The translations under genes were made by a program, and so were the position numbers. Below, piece by piece: positions 34,985 to 45,995 of a stretch of DNA of 64,000 nucleotides; the stretch's first letter is position 1; each line of letters opens with the position of its first letter. The stretch is taken from positions 6,245,501 through 6,309,500 of the forward strand of contig NC_070559.1 in assembly GCF_026914185.1 (NCBI RefSeq), in the 5' to 3' direction. A model generated the notes under the pieces. It ran no database searches. It saw nothing but the letters and a program-made list of their open reading frames with translations, and was not told the origin of the DNA. Source of the DNA: Puccinia triticina. Lineage: Eukaryota; Basidiomycota; Pucciniomycetes; Pucciniales; Pucciniaceae.

Positions 34985-35330
34985 GACGGAAGCCAAGGTC
35001 AGCTGAGATTTGTGGCCAATCAAAGGTGTTGGGCTGAAGAAATCCAAGTTCAGAAGGGCTTTGCTGGTGATTGAGGATGTTGGGCTGACGGAATCCAAGT
35101 TCGGCAGGACTTTGCTGGTGATCGAGGATGTTGGGCTGACGGAAGCCAAGTTTGGCAGGACTTTGCTGGTGATCAAGGATGTTGGGCTGACGGAAGCCAA
35201 GGCTGGCTGGAATTTGCTGGTGATCAAGGATGTTGGGCTGACGGAACCCAAGGTCGGCTGGGTTTTGCTGGTGATCAAAGGTGCTGGGCGGACAGAAGCC
35301 AAAGTTGGCTGGGTTTCCAGGTTGTAAAGT
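34985..35330. repeat. 51-bp minisatellite, about seven units
   Basis: Tandem 51-bp unit (period 17 codons, core TTGGGCTGACGGAAGCCAAG ... TTTGCTGGTGATCAAGGATG). Because 51 is divisible by three, both strands remain open across the array. The minus-strand frame is continuous with the gene downstream, the plus-strand frame is not linked to anything. Confidence 0.88.
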
Positions 35331-35559
35331 GGTTGGGTAAACTTGCTTTCCCCTTTCTGACTTGGAATCCTGTTTGATCAACCATCCCCCTGAGTCTTCC
35401 ACACCATCAAAATCAATTAAATCCAACCAAAAAAAGAAATTTGGTAACGTGGTGAGAAAAATTGTCAGCAAGATGGCCAACATGAATTTTAGATGTGAGT
35501 CTTGGGTATTTTTTTGTATTTTATCTAAAGAGAAGAAAATAACCTGTTTGTTTGCTTTA

Positions 35560-36516
35560 TGAAAAAGATTTTGTGAATAGACACGGTCAAAATGGTGATA
35601 CTTATCAGTGTTGGCTATGCAAAGGCAGGAGTACAACAAACCACCAAAAACACTGTCTTGGCCCCCGACATCAACTCCTTGTGCGTGCAGAAAAGGAGAA
35701 TCGGGATCAACAGTTGTCTCGGCAGGCTGCAAATGACGCCTTGTATCGGGAACCAATGCTTGATGATGACCTGGTTCACCTGGAGCCGGTAATGGGAGAC
35801 AATCAAGGCCCTGCTGAGAACGACACGCAAGAAGTAGGAAATGAGGAGATTGAAAGAGAGGACGTACCACGGAGTCTGTTTGAGGAAGAAGACTTGGATG
35901 ACGAGGAAGGAGAGCTTAGCTGGATGGATATGATTGGTGTTGCTATTGGCCAGATTGACGCAGAGCCCCAGGAGACCGGGCCGGACGCTTCAAATCCGCT
36001 CTGCTGCCGTGAAGAAGCTGAAATAAAAAAGGTGAAGCCCGACAATTCAGCCTGGTATCCCGTTCCAAACCAAGAGGTAAGGAGCTACATTTTCATTGTA
36101 GAATAATGAAAGAAAAGACTTACCATTGCCTTCTGTTCCATCATAGTACCTTGTTGGTTTTTTTCTCATCAGATACTTACATAAAATTATATCCCGCAAT
36201 ATGTACCACCAAATTTGGGTGGTATTCACATTGTACCACATCAAGCTTCCTCGATGGGAGGCCTTGCGCCAGATGCGGACGAATATTTGGAAGCTCTTTG
36301 ATTGCACTATTGTCAAAAAGGAGACAGTCTTTGGTCAGCCAGTGTTTGGTTTAAATCCAGCAGATTTGATTAAAGACATGAGTACTACTTACCTTAGTGC
36401 CTGTTGGACCAGAGAACCAAGTTGAAGCTGAATCGTGTTTTGTTTGGTTGTTGACAGGATTTGATGAATCCCCTAGTAGCGCCGCACCTTGAATTTGTGC
36501 CGGAGGAGGCGCACGG
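35560..36516 (+). pseudogene. Plavaka-type transposase, N-terminal part, truncated
   Basis: The first exon (about 35567-36075) carries an N-terminal zinc finger (CWLCKGRSTTNHQKHCLGPRH), an acidic linker and ELSWMDMIGVAIGQ, ending at WYPVPNQE. After an intron a second exon (from about 36175) reads YLHKIISRNMYHQIWVVF and LPRWEALRQMRTNIWKLFDC, then FGQPVFGLNPADLIKD. A third (from about 36457) reads DLMNPLVAPHLEFVPEEAHG and stops exactly where dispersed-repeat copy B begins. These blocks match, in order, the Plavaka copy on the minus strand (44949-43567). Everything downstream, including the catalytic core, is missing. Confidence 0.8.
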
Positions 36517-37644
36517 TGTAAAGCTCAAAAGTGTTCCTGAGAACCTTTTGCTGAGTGCAGAAAGGGATGAATGAGGTTACCTCTGCCTTTCCTGGGTCAC
36601 TAGACACTAAAACAAGCCCCCCAATCTACAATTGGAAGGTTTATGTAGTGATAGTGGAGGTGTATCAAAAGATAGCCTACTTTGAGCAGGTGGCTTAAGG
36701 GTTATGGTGATGTAGCTGATGTGTAAGTGTTGTAATGAGGTTGTAATTTGTATGCAAGGGTGTAAACCACAATATAGAGTGGGCTAATACTGTAGAGTGA
36801 GCAAGTATTGTACTGTTATGGGGTAAGCTGAGTGCAAGTAGTTTGCTGAGCGAAATTACAACTGGGGGGAGGAGAGCCTCCTTAAAAAGAAAAGAGTGAG
36901 GGATTTTAGCTCCAGGGGAACCAGGGAATGAGGGATTTTAGCTGCCCTGAGCTGTCAAATGAGGGATTTTGGCTGGTGGTACAGCCTAGATGAGGGAATT
37001 TAGCTGGTGAGAAAGTGGAGGTGAGAGGTTTGAGTTTGGCCTATGATGTCATTGACGTATGATGTCATTGGGTCATCTAATCATCTGTACTGCCCCTGTC
37101 TGTCAAATGATGTCATACGAGGGAATTTAGCTAGCCTGAGCTGTCAACTGATGTCATGTGTAAGCTGCATGAGGTTGACACCTGCATGAACTGCAGCCCC
37201 TATTACACTAGTCTGCATGCACCTGCATGAGCCTGCATAAGACTGCATAAAACTGCATAAGCCTGCATAAGCCTGCATCTAGTGTGCATGACACTGCATG
37301 ACACTGCATGACACGTGCATAACACAATGTAATGAGTGCAGCTGATGAGGTAAAGCATATGTAAAGGGTAGACAAGTGTCAGAGTGGACCATGTAACGGA
37401 TTACATGGTCCTGGGTAAGGGTGGTTCATGTAACGGATTACATGACCTGAGTATGGTGTTTGTGTGCGTGAAACTGGCTGATGGTGTCTTGAAGGGGTTG
37501 TATCTTCTGATCCAGAGGGGTGTCAGGTATGTTGTCCATGGTGTCCTGTGTAGTTTTGGCCGTAGAATCCAATGGTGTTGCCATATTGGTTGATTTGTGA
37601 GTGTACATATGAGAAAATGGAAAATTTTGAAATGGGCTAGATGG
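36517..37644 (+). repeat. 1.13-kb dispersed repeat, copy B
   Basis: 1,128 bp from TGTAAAGCTCAAAAGTGTTC to AAATGGGCTAGATGG, the same length as copy C with only about ten differences seen by eye. It contains repeated TGAGGGATTTTAGCT words, CCTTAAAAAG, GCATGACACT microrepeats and two palindromes (37389-37408 and 37426-37445). It ends the Plavaka fragment at 36516. No target duplication found. A 69-codon open frame shared with copy C (37384-37593) is not convincing as a gene. Confidence 0.88.
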
Positions 37645-37645
37645 C

Positions 37646-38365
37646 ACCAGGAAAAAAAATAGTCACTTGATGGCAAGTGACATGATGCAGCTTTGGTTTC
37701 TGCTCCAGAGCTACTCCAGCACTGCTCCAAGTCTGCTCCACCAGCACTTGTAGAGCTTGCAGGACTGCACCAGAGCACTCAATGTGGCACAGTCAGCTGA
37801 TCCTAATTTTTTCCCAGGAACAGCTGAGCAGTAGGCATTGACTGAGCCTGGGCCAAAGCTGAGCATTGGCTGAGCCTGGGCCACAGCTGAGCATTGGATA
37901 TTCCAAGCCTGAAACAAATACAAGTGTCAGCTGGACCAAGAATATTCCAAATCTGAGCATCAGCTTAGCCAACAATGGTCCAAAGCTGAGCATCATCTTG
38001 GAAAAGGCTTGTGCAGAGCTTAGGATCAGCTGGGACAATACTGTTCCAAAGATTAACACCAGCTGGGCCAAAACTTTTCAAAAGCTGAGCATCAGCTGAG
38101 CCAATGATGGTACAAAGCTGAGCATTGGCTGAGCCAAGGCTGTTCTAAAGCTGAGTATCAGATGTTTTGAGACTATTCAAAAGATTAATATCACCTGATC
38201 CAAGGCTGTTCCACAGCTGAGCATCAGCTGAGCCAAGGCTGGTCCACAGCTGAGCATCAGCTGAGCCAAGGCTGGTCCACAGCTGAGCATCAGCTGAGCC
38301 AAGGCTGGTCCACAGCTGAGCATCAGCAGAGCCAAGGCTGGTCCACAGCTGAGCATCAGCCAGGA
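37646..38365. repeat. Head block plus 33-bp minisatellite
   Basis: A block at 37646-37735 homologous to 18832-18920 leads into a tandem array (about 37833-38365) of a 33-bp unit, core GAGCATCAGCTGAGCCAAGG. Left units are degenerate and the last five are almost identical. Period 33 keeps frames open; the minus-strand frame is repeat-driven. Confidence 0.85.
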
Positions 38366-39545
38366 ACACGGCGAGAGTGTTCCACTTGATTTTCTCGTCG
38401 TTTCCGCCGACGAGGAATCCACGGCACCCATCGTCTCCACCCGCCAGGGATCTCCTCGTCATTCCGATGGGGAAACAGGTGAGATCCCCGTGGAGCCGAC
38501 AGGAACACGGCGAGAGTGTTCCACTTGATTTTCTCGTCGTTTCCGCCAACAAGGAATCCACGGCACCCATTGAATTCCCGGTGGTGCCGAAAAGAACACA
38601 CCATCTGTGTTTGTCTTGAATTCCTTGTCGCTCCTTTGAGAAGAAACACGAGGAATCCACGGGTCCCTGGTGGAGCCAATGGGAAAACGCCCGTCGCCAT
38701 CGTGTGATGCATGGGTGTTTCCGGATCTCTCCGCTAATTGTCCTCCACCTCCGAAGAGGCAGAATACCGGTCTTGGAACTAGCATGCCGGCTCCTCCTTT
38801 CTCCATGCCTCAATTTCTCTCGATGTGCCATATCCCCCTGGACTAACAACCGGTCCAGGACATGATTGCAAACCACGATATATTTCACTGGACATCGTTT
38901 GAAGGTACAAGCAACTGTGAGCTGCGTGACCTTGGCTTGAAGTGGGGTCCGGCGCAGGCAATCTTGAGAGGTATAAAGATAGCCTGTGCTATTTGTGAAG
39001 CTCTAGAAACTCAATTCTAGCCATATCTCTTGTTATATAGTACATTTCTTATTTGTAGTAGATTTCTTTTTATTCCTGCAACTCCAAAATTGTCAAATCC
39101 TCTTCCTGAATGACTGGTTGAATTCCTCAGCTCCTTTTCCTGAATGAAGAATCTTCTCTGATCAGTAGATTTCCCTCATCTCATCACAATATTCTGCCCC
39201 TCTTCCTGAGTGATTGTTTGGATTTCAGTGCCAAATCTTATTTACATTAAATGTAACCAAGAGCACAAATGATGTGCTGCACTGGGGAGAGCCACCAATG
39301 AATGATAAGAGAAACAAATCATCAAAGAAAAGAATAAACTCAAAGAAAAATAAAACAGCCAAACATGCACATATAGATATTGAAAACAAAAACCAATGTA
39401 AAATTTTAATAAGAACAATGTGTGAATCCTAAACAATTTGATTGCAAGGCATGTCCCATGCGGTAAGAAGTACCATACAGCGGTAAAATCCAACCTTTAT
39501 TTTTTTCAGCACCTCATCTCTTGCTTTTACACAATGATATTCTTT
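38366..39545. other. Repeats with GAGGAATCCACGG words; no gene
   Basis: A ~57-bp block (AACACGGCGAGAGTGTTCCA onward) is duplicated directly at about 38369 and 38504, and words like ACGAGGAATCCACG recur to about 38665. Similar words occur at 53560-53800. From about 39000 the sequence is AT-rich and structureless. Confidence 0.5.
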
Positions 39546-42500
39546 TTACAGTACTCGGCCTGTGATTTTTGCATATTCTTTCTCATTCTTGGTTATTTCG
39601 TAAATGTTGAAGTACTTTTGATACTTGTACCGCCAGGCCATATGATGTTGTGAAAATGACTCTCCCACAAATCCAACTGGTTTGGGAACTGGGAATTCAG
39701 TAACATACTTGATTTTTAAAGCAACAAAATGTCGCTTTGATGCAATGAATTCAAAAGTAATAGGTTGGTTGTCATTTGGACCAACAAAGTCTGGGAAAAA
39801 TGATTGGCACTCATGTATGGAGTAAAAAAATACTGGTCTCTGAAAGGCATTGGCAATAAGCCTTCCCATCCCAGGCATCCCCATCCAATAGTCTGGGCCA
39901 CATGGATCAGAGGATGGCGCATCCAACATTTTTAGATGCTCTTCAACAGTATAATAAGGGTTTGCTTTTCTATAGAACTCTTGCCTTTGTGTCAATTCAT
40001 GAATTAGCTCTTTGCGGATATTCATGTAATCCCCTTCTCCTCTTTCCAGACAGAATGACACTGCCCTGAACCCGCAGTGTCCATCTCCTTCAACATCAAA
40101 AATTTCCTCCACAAATGCTTGTATTGATAGAGGTAATTTCCATATGTAGTCATGCCACCTTGTGGGTGGATAAGGAGGAGGTCCAAATGTCTTGGTCTCT
40201 ACCTTATTTCTTGCATTTGGAATAGATAAAATTTTTTGTGATGATGCCTCAGATAGTCTGGGGTCAATAGAGACGGAATCAGAGATGCTTTTTCTTCTCT
40301 TAGTTGAGCCTGATTGGATGTACTGCATAGACAAATTTGGATGATGTGATATGTATGGGCTTGCTGGATTTTTTCTAGGATCTTGGTAGAACATTTGATT
40401 GTTATACTGGGATCCACAAGGGCTATACTGCATATCAGATTTTGGATAAAGTGATCCATTATAGCATGGTGCATTTGACATGCTTGCGCTCATTCTTCTT
40501 TGGGCCAGGTTTGAGCCAGGGTCCTCATGGTACAGTGGCAAGCTGGGTGCATTTGACATGCTTGCACCCATTCTTCTTTGGGCCTGGGTTGAGCCAGGGT
40601 CTGGGGACAGTGGCAAGCTGGGTGCATTTGAAATGCTTGGACTCATTCTCCTTTGGGCCAGGGTTGAGCCAGGGTCCTGGTACAGTGACACATTGTGTGA
40701 ATAGTTGCCCTGCGGGATATATTGCATATGACTACCTGGATAATTTGAGTCATGCCTACTTGTTGTGGGTGCAGCGGGGGGAGCTTGGGGTTGCGGATAA
40801 TGTGGATTCATTTTTGTTTGTGCTTTAGTAGGATCCACATTGAATTGATGGATTTGAGTGGCCGGTACTGAATACAATTTTTTCTCCTGAGGCTTGGGGA
40901 ACTGATGGGTTAGGTTTGGTGTCACAATACTTTGGCCAGGTATTTGGGTGGACTTCAGGGGTACTTGATGAGGTACGCTAGGGGTCTTTTTTTTCTTGGA
41001 AGCTATTTTGGGTTTTGGATTTGGATGATGTGGTCTATGGAGCCATGTTTCCATTCCTTTTATAGTGGCTTCTTCCCAATCCTTGGATGTGATAGGCGCA
41101 AATGTCAACCTGGACTCAGTCCTGTGCTCCATTATTGATCTTAATGAGCAGGCATTGAGGATGTAGCCGTCATTTGAACTGTGCTGATGATTGACAACAT
41201 ATTTAGAGGTCTGGCCCTCTTGTCTACCTACTCTGGCTGATTTATCAAGGGTCACCTGACACAGGGAATCATGGCAGTTATGTTGGAAATTGAGGCAACA
41301 AATTACATTCTGCGAGAAAACATAGTTTGGTCAGTTGTGTACAATATTTGATTTCAAGAACACTCATATTGGTTCCCTCACCTCAGCTCTTGCGTAAATA
41401 AATTTATTTGTGTCTCTGTATTCCTGCATTTGATAAAATGCATTGACCCCAACAGACTGGTAAGCTTTTAGTTCTATGTAAAATGTTTTGCATGAATGTG
41501 CTGCTTGCCAAATTGATGCAACAGATGCAACAATTGGGTACATCTTGCGCCTAGCAATCTACATGTGGCGCAGGGTTTGTAAATATGTGTTTGAAACCTT
41601 CATACTAAAAAATTCAAACTCACCAAGACAAAGCTTCCTTTCTGAACTATATCATGTTCATCTGTTTTAATACTTGAAACCAATATCCACTTTGTTGAGG
41701 GGTGATTTTCCAACAGGAACTTTGGTGGGGTAACTCCATTCTCTCCAGGCACCACACCATTGTGCAATATTGGATATCTTATTGGTTCAGAAAGGTCTAT
41801 TCCCATGAGTTTTTGTACTTCCTTGTTGAATTTGAATACATCTGTGACATGTTTTGAAGGCCTGAAATGGTAGTTTTTTGTGTGATTGTAGAGAAAAACT
41901 CCGGATAAGATAAGTCGCATTGCTTGATAATTGGAGAAAGTGTTTGCTATGTCCCTCCCTGGGGCTTGCCTATTTGAATGAATTGAAGCATTCCTCATTA
42001 TACCATTGTAAGATTCAAATTTTTCAGATGAAAACAAGCTAGGCGGGCCAAACCTCCTGACTGATTCTGGTAGATGGAGGAGCATATGGAATTTTGCTTT
42101 ATTGACCCACTGAGCAGTCATGCTCAACACATGATACAAGAATATATCAATGTGTTTTTGAAGATCTTCAATGTATTGTTCCATGTTGTCAATTTTTGTT
42201 TGGTAAACAAATGTACACAGGTAACACAAGGACATCCATAGATCCCTCTGCTGTCTGTTCATGAATGGGAAGAATACAAACGGGGCGGCTTGAATAACTA
42301 TTTTCATGTGTTTTCCAATGAAACTCTTGTAGTGGGTGACCATGAAAACTGCTCTTAAGGAGGGAATATTGAGTGCATCTTGGTTGAAAGACTGCCAATT
42401 TCCTTCTACTGTCCTTCTGTCTCCCTCACTAAGGCCATCCATGAAGTCACGCAGAAGGTATTGGATAATTCCTAGCTGCAATACATGCAAGATCTCTACC

Positions 42501-44949
42501 GGTGTATCTTTGCACCCATCAAAACCTTTTTATGGATTGTATTTTATCAGTGTGAAGAAAATAACATGTTGACAAGTAGGACTCACCCTTCAAAGTGTAA
42601 AAACGGTTAAATAGCCGGTCTGAACAAGATTTTTCCATGGCTTCTATTTCTTCTTTTTGACCTGGCTTATTCCTCTGGTGGTACCTTTCAACAAATTCAA
42701 CATTTATGTTGTCTTTGAGTCCATTTTCCTTGGTTTTCCTGTCATATTCAGTCTTGGCCTCTGTTTTGGATTCTTTCCAAAACCTTTTCATTTTGGAGAT
42801 TGTCTCTTCCCACTGCCTTGGAGGGGGGGGGGGCTTGAAGGCAAATCAATAGTCAGATATAAAATACCAATACTACAATTCCATTTGCTGATTTACTTAC
42901 CACATTGCCCCCTGTGGTCAATCCCAAAAAATCTTTCACATAAGCCACCAATGATTTATCCTCCTTCTTTGCCACAGACAGTTGACACATACGGCATGGG
43001 CTATTGGCATTTGCAGGCATTGGTGTGCTGGTCATCTCAGCATGCATTGGTGAATCTCCAAGAGCAACTAAGACAATACTCATGATAAGTACCTTCTGAT
43101 TCAGTAGGCTATCATAAGCAAAATGCCCATTCACACTCATATCACTGGTAGCAATATTAATTAAATGACCTAATGTTAACATTGTGTACAATGAGAACAT
43201 TCAATAGTGAAAAAACTTACTTAATTTCCTCAATGATTGGGTCTGCTAACTCCAAGCAACTAGCCATATTGGAGGTTGCCACAAATTGACAATTGTATTC
43301 CTGATTGGACCAGTGTGGAGGTAGGCCAGATAAAGTGAAATAGTAAGATATATGTTTGTTCCATTGTTTTGAACAATTACCAGAGGTGTCATCTGCATAG
43401 AGGGTAATTGGTACATGGCGTATTATGCAATTTTTGGCCTTTTCCCTCCATGGGTTGGGAAGATCAATTGGTAATTTTTGACCACTCTTGTCTTCTTCTA
43501 TAAATAGAAATCAGTCATAGATAAAATGGTTCAAATTGGCATCTCATGCTTGTGATGGTGAATGATTTACTCACCATACAGATTCTTGCCACATTTTATT
43601 GGCCACTTTCTACCATCTTCCGCAACAATTTCAGATATTTCGGAATAGAACTTGTCAAAATCCAAAATATCCACAACCCGCTGGTTATCAGTGTCATTAA
43701 ATTTAACATCTGCTGGAATAATGATATCAAAGCCTTCTCCTGTTTCATTGGGCTCATATTCAGGAACGCAACATTTTGCATATAATTTCCCCTTAGCCTT
43801 GTAAAAATAAGTGGGGATCACAACTTCGCCAGATTTCAGCTGTGTGGGCTCATATATGTAATAATGCTTTGGTCCATTGTAGACCATCTGTACCCGCACA
43901 TCCCGCGGTAGATCTTCTCTCCACTTGTAGCTCTGACAAAGTCTATCAATTGGTTCCCCACATGGGTCATGTGGATAAAACTCCAGATGCTTGGTTACGT
44001 ATGGATTCAACAATTCCTAATAAAAGGGAAAACATGATTTCAGCATAATAATCAAGTATTTTAATGATAATTAATCACCCACATTGGCCAAGATTCCTTT
44101 TACACTAATGGTGAATATCTTATTATCCCACACGCTGATGGACTCCTGATTGACAAAATTCAGCAGGGTTCTTATTCTCTCTCTTGATTTCCGTACCGCA
44201 TCCCAATATGGCAGAACCAACTTCTTCATCTTAAGGACAATCCTGAGTTGGAGGTATGTCACACGTGAAATGAGATTGTGCAAATATCCCATAATAAGGC
44301 ATGCCATGAAATCCTGAAAAGTCAGATTGAGCAATTCAATGAGTCCTATGAAGCAATAACATGCACAATTAACTGGTCATACCTCTTTGTTTTTGAAAGG
44401 ATCCCAATCAACAGCAGGTATTTGACCTGCCTGAGGGGTATTTTGTGCATCTGCACGATGTGCAATTATTGAATCTCCAAACATATCCCAAGAGAGAAAT
44501 TCTTCTGAATAATCGGAAGGGGGATCATGGACTCCTGAAGATTCTGAGCCAAAACCAACATCATCATCATCTCTGATGTTGTACTCTGGCTGCATGACTT
44601 CTGGGATTTGCATTTCAGTGTTGAGTGAATCTTGAGCAGGCCAGCCATTGTCCCAATCCATATCTGGAGGCCTACACTGTGCCAAAGGACCAGTGTTTAC
44701 CATATTTGACTGCCCAATTTTCAATTGGCTCAACAGCACATTCTGTCTGACAGCATTGAGGTGTGAAGCTGAGTTCAGGTGTTCTGTGACAAATTTCATT
44801 CTACGTCCATGACATTAATGACATTGGTAGCTTGAAGTCCCTTGAGAATCTACAAATCTGGTGAAACCTGCAATTCCATTGAAAGAAATCAGAACCAATA
44901 CAAGAAAAATGCATTAAAGTAGGCAGGCCTCACCTGCTATTTCGGCCAT
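39546..44949 (-). CDS. Plavaka-type transposase fused to OTU protease domain
   Basis: A multi-exon minus-strand gene. A 16-bp first exon (44949-44934) joins at 44867 to a zinc finger (YQCH..CHGRR...HLNSASH). Then come the acidic linker, GYLHNLISRVTYLQLRIVLK (44334-44071), LNPYVTKHLEFYPHDPCGEP (44013-43567), the DDE-fold motif YADDTSGNCSKQWNKH (about 43400), MSVNGHFAYDS/GDSPMHAE/CRMC (43200-42900), EILHVLQLGIIQYLL, a large helical core (42490-41640) and the Plavaka tail NVICCLNFQHNCHDSLC (about 41300). The same frame runs on through a Pro/Gln-rich linker with three ~24-residue repeats (STLAQRRMS...SNAPSLPL) into an OTU cysteine-protease domain (EGDGHCGFRAVSFCLERGEG, catalytic Cys; His in ASKRHFVALK), ending at 39546. 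A TAA at 44817-44815 breaks the CxxC finger. Terminal repeats were not found. Confidence 0.82.
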
Positions 44950-45995
44950 TTGTATTTTAATTTGTTACTGAAACTGATAAGAATGAAGATAATCCAAACA
45001 GAAGATCAAAAATTGATCTATTGTATGGGATTGCAAGTTGGATACAAATATTTTTGGATGTCTTATATATATTTCAGACCAATTTGGTGTGTTTGGGGAT
45101 TGGATGTTACTCAGATAATATGAAATAAATAGATCAGATAAAAAGATTAAATAGATATGTTTTGTCTCTTTGGTGTAGAGTGATAGAGACCTGTTTTGTC
45201 TATTTGGTATAGAGTGATAGAGACCCAAAATTTATGGGTGATAGGTTGGATTCCAGGTGAAATTTCCTTGGCAGGAATATGTATTTGCAAAGGTAATAAT
45301 TCTCAATCCAAGTCCGGCATAAGCAGGCTAAAGTGAGTGGAAACAATCTAATATTTGATCAGTCAACACGTACAATAAATCTAGCCCAGGGGAGGAATTT
45401 CAAGGCAACAGAGCGAGGATTGGTGATCCGTCGAAATCACGGGATTTTTAGATATGTCGAGATCACAAGATCCATTCTAACCTGGACGCCGCGGGGAGGT
45501 CTGGCTTGGGTTAGGAGATCCCGGGTAGGGGTGTCACGCGTTCTTCCACGCGTGCCCCCGCGCACCTTGTCGCACTCTCATGTCAAGAGGGCGCGGCAGC
45601 GGGTCGCTCCGTGCTCTCTTTTGTCTAAGTGTGCCATAACTAATTGCTCACATAGTGAGAGTCCCGGAAGTCAGGGAGTGACTTCCCAAGACTCTCGTGT
45701 GTGGGACGGGGGGAGGAATTGTCCTCGGTCCTTGAGCTGCGTTCCTGCAACGCCTCCCATCGTCCAGAGTGCCCCGGGAGGGGGTACTCGGCGGGGAGAA
45801 GTCCCGGAGGGAGAGGAAGGCAGTGGACCGGATCCTCCCGGAGCAGAAAGCCCCCGGAGGGTGTGAGGGCGAAGGTGCTAGACCCATAACTCCGGCTCGG
45901 GAGAGCTCGGAGCCGGGCATCTTCGTGTGTTCTGCTCTTGTCCAGGCTAACTAGTCTGAGTGAGAACTATAGATTGCGGCATGTGAGAGAGGGGA
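44950..45995. other. Intergenic between Plavaka and DIRS elements
   Basis: An AT-rich part holds a 33-bp direct duplication (TGTTTTGTCT...GATAGAGACC, about 45158-45226). From about 45480 to 45960 the sequence becomes GC-rich, like the DIRS-type element beside it, and is probably its untranslated terminal region. A 177-codon frame there (45333-45866) has no domain. Confidence 0.5.

Noticed and set aside
35010..35327. 105-codon plus-strand frame (VIKDVGLTEAK repeats)
   Set aside because: It is the other strand of the same minisatellite, with no start context, splice partners or conserved flank.
34215..35870. 551-codon minus-strand open frame as one protein
   Set aside because: Its 3' part runs past a clear GTAAGT donor at 34391 into intron sequence, and its middle is a 51-bp minisatellite whose period keeps any frame open.
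37384..37593. 69-codon frame conserved between repeat copies B and C
   Set aside because: Its conservation equals that of the whole repeat and it spans the paired palindromes; copy A is interrupted by Copia in this interval.
38145..38888. 247-codon minus-strand frame with LWTSLGSADAQ repeats
   Set aside because: Driven by the 33-bp array; the remainder lies in duplicated GAGGAATCCACGG sequence.
39200..45400. CACTG termini for the Plavaka-OTU element, linking it to the CACTG MITEs
   Set aside because: A CACTGGGG word occurs near 39280, but no inverted partner or 3-bp duplication was found beyond 44949, so the link is unsupported.
45333..45866. 177-codon plus-strand frame
   Set aside because: GC-rich Arg/Pro/Gly-rich translation with no domain, probably from the untranslated end of the DIRS-type element.
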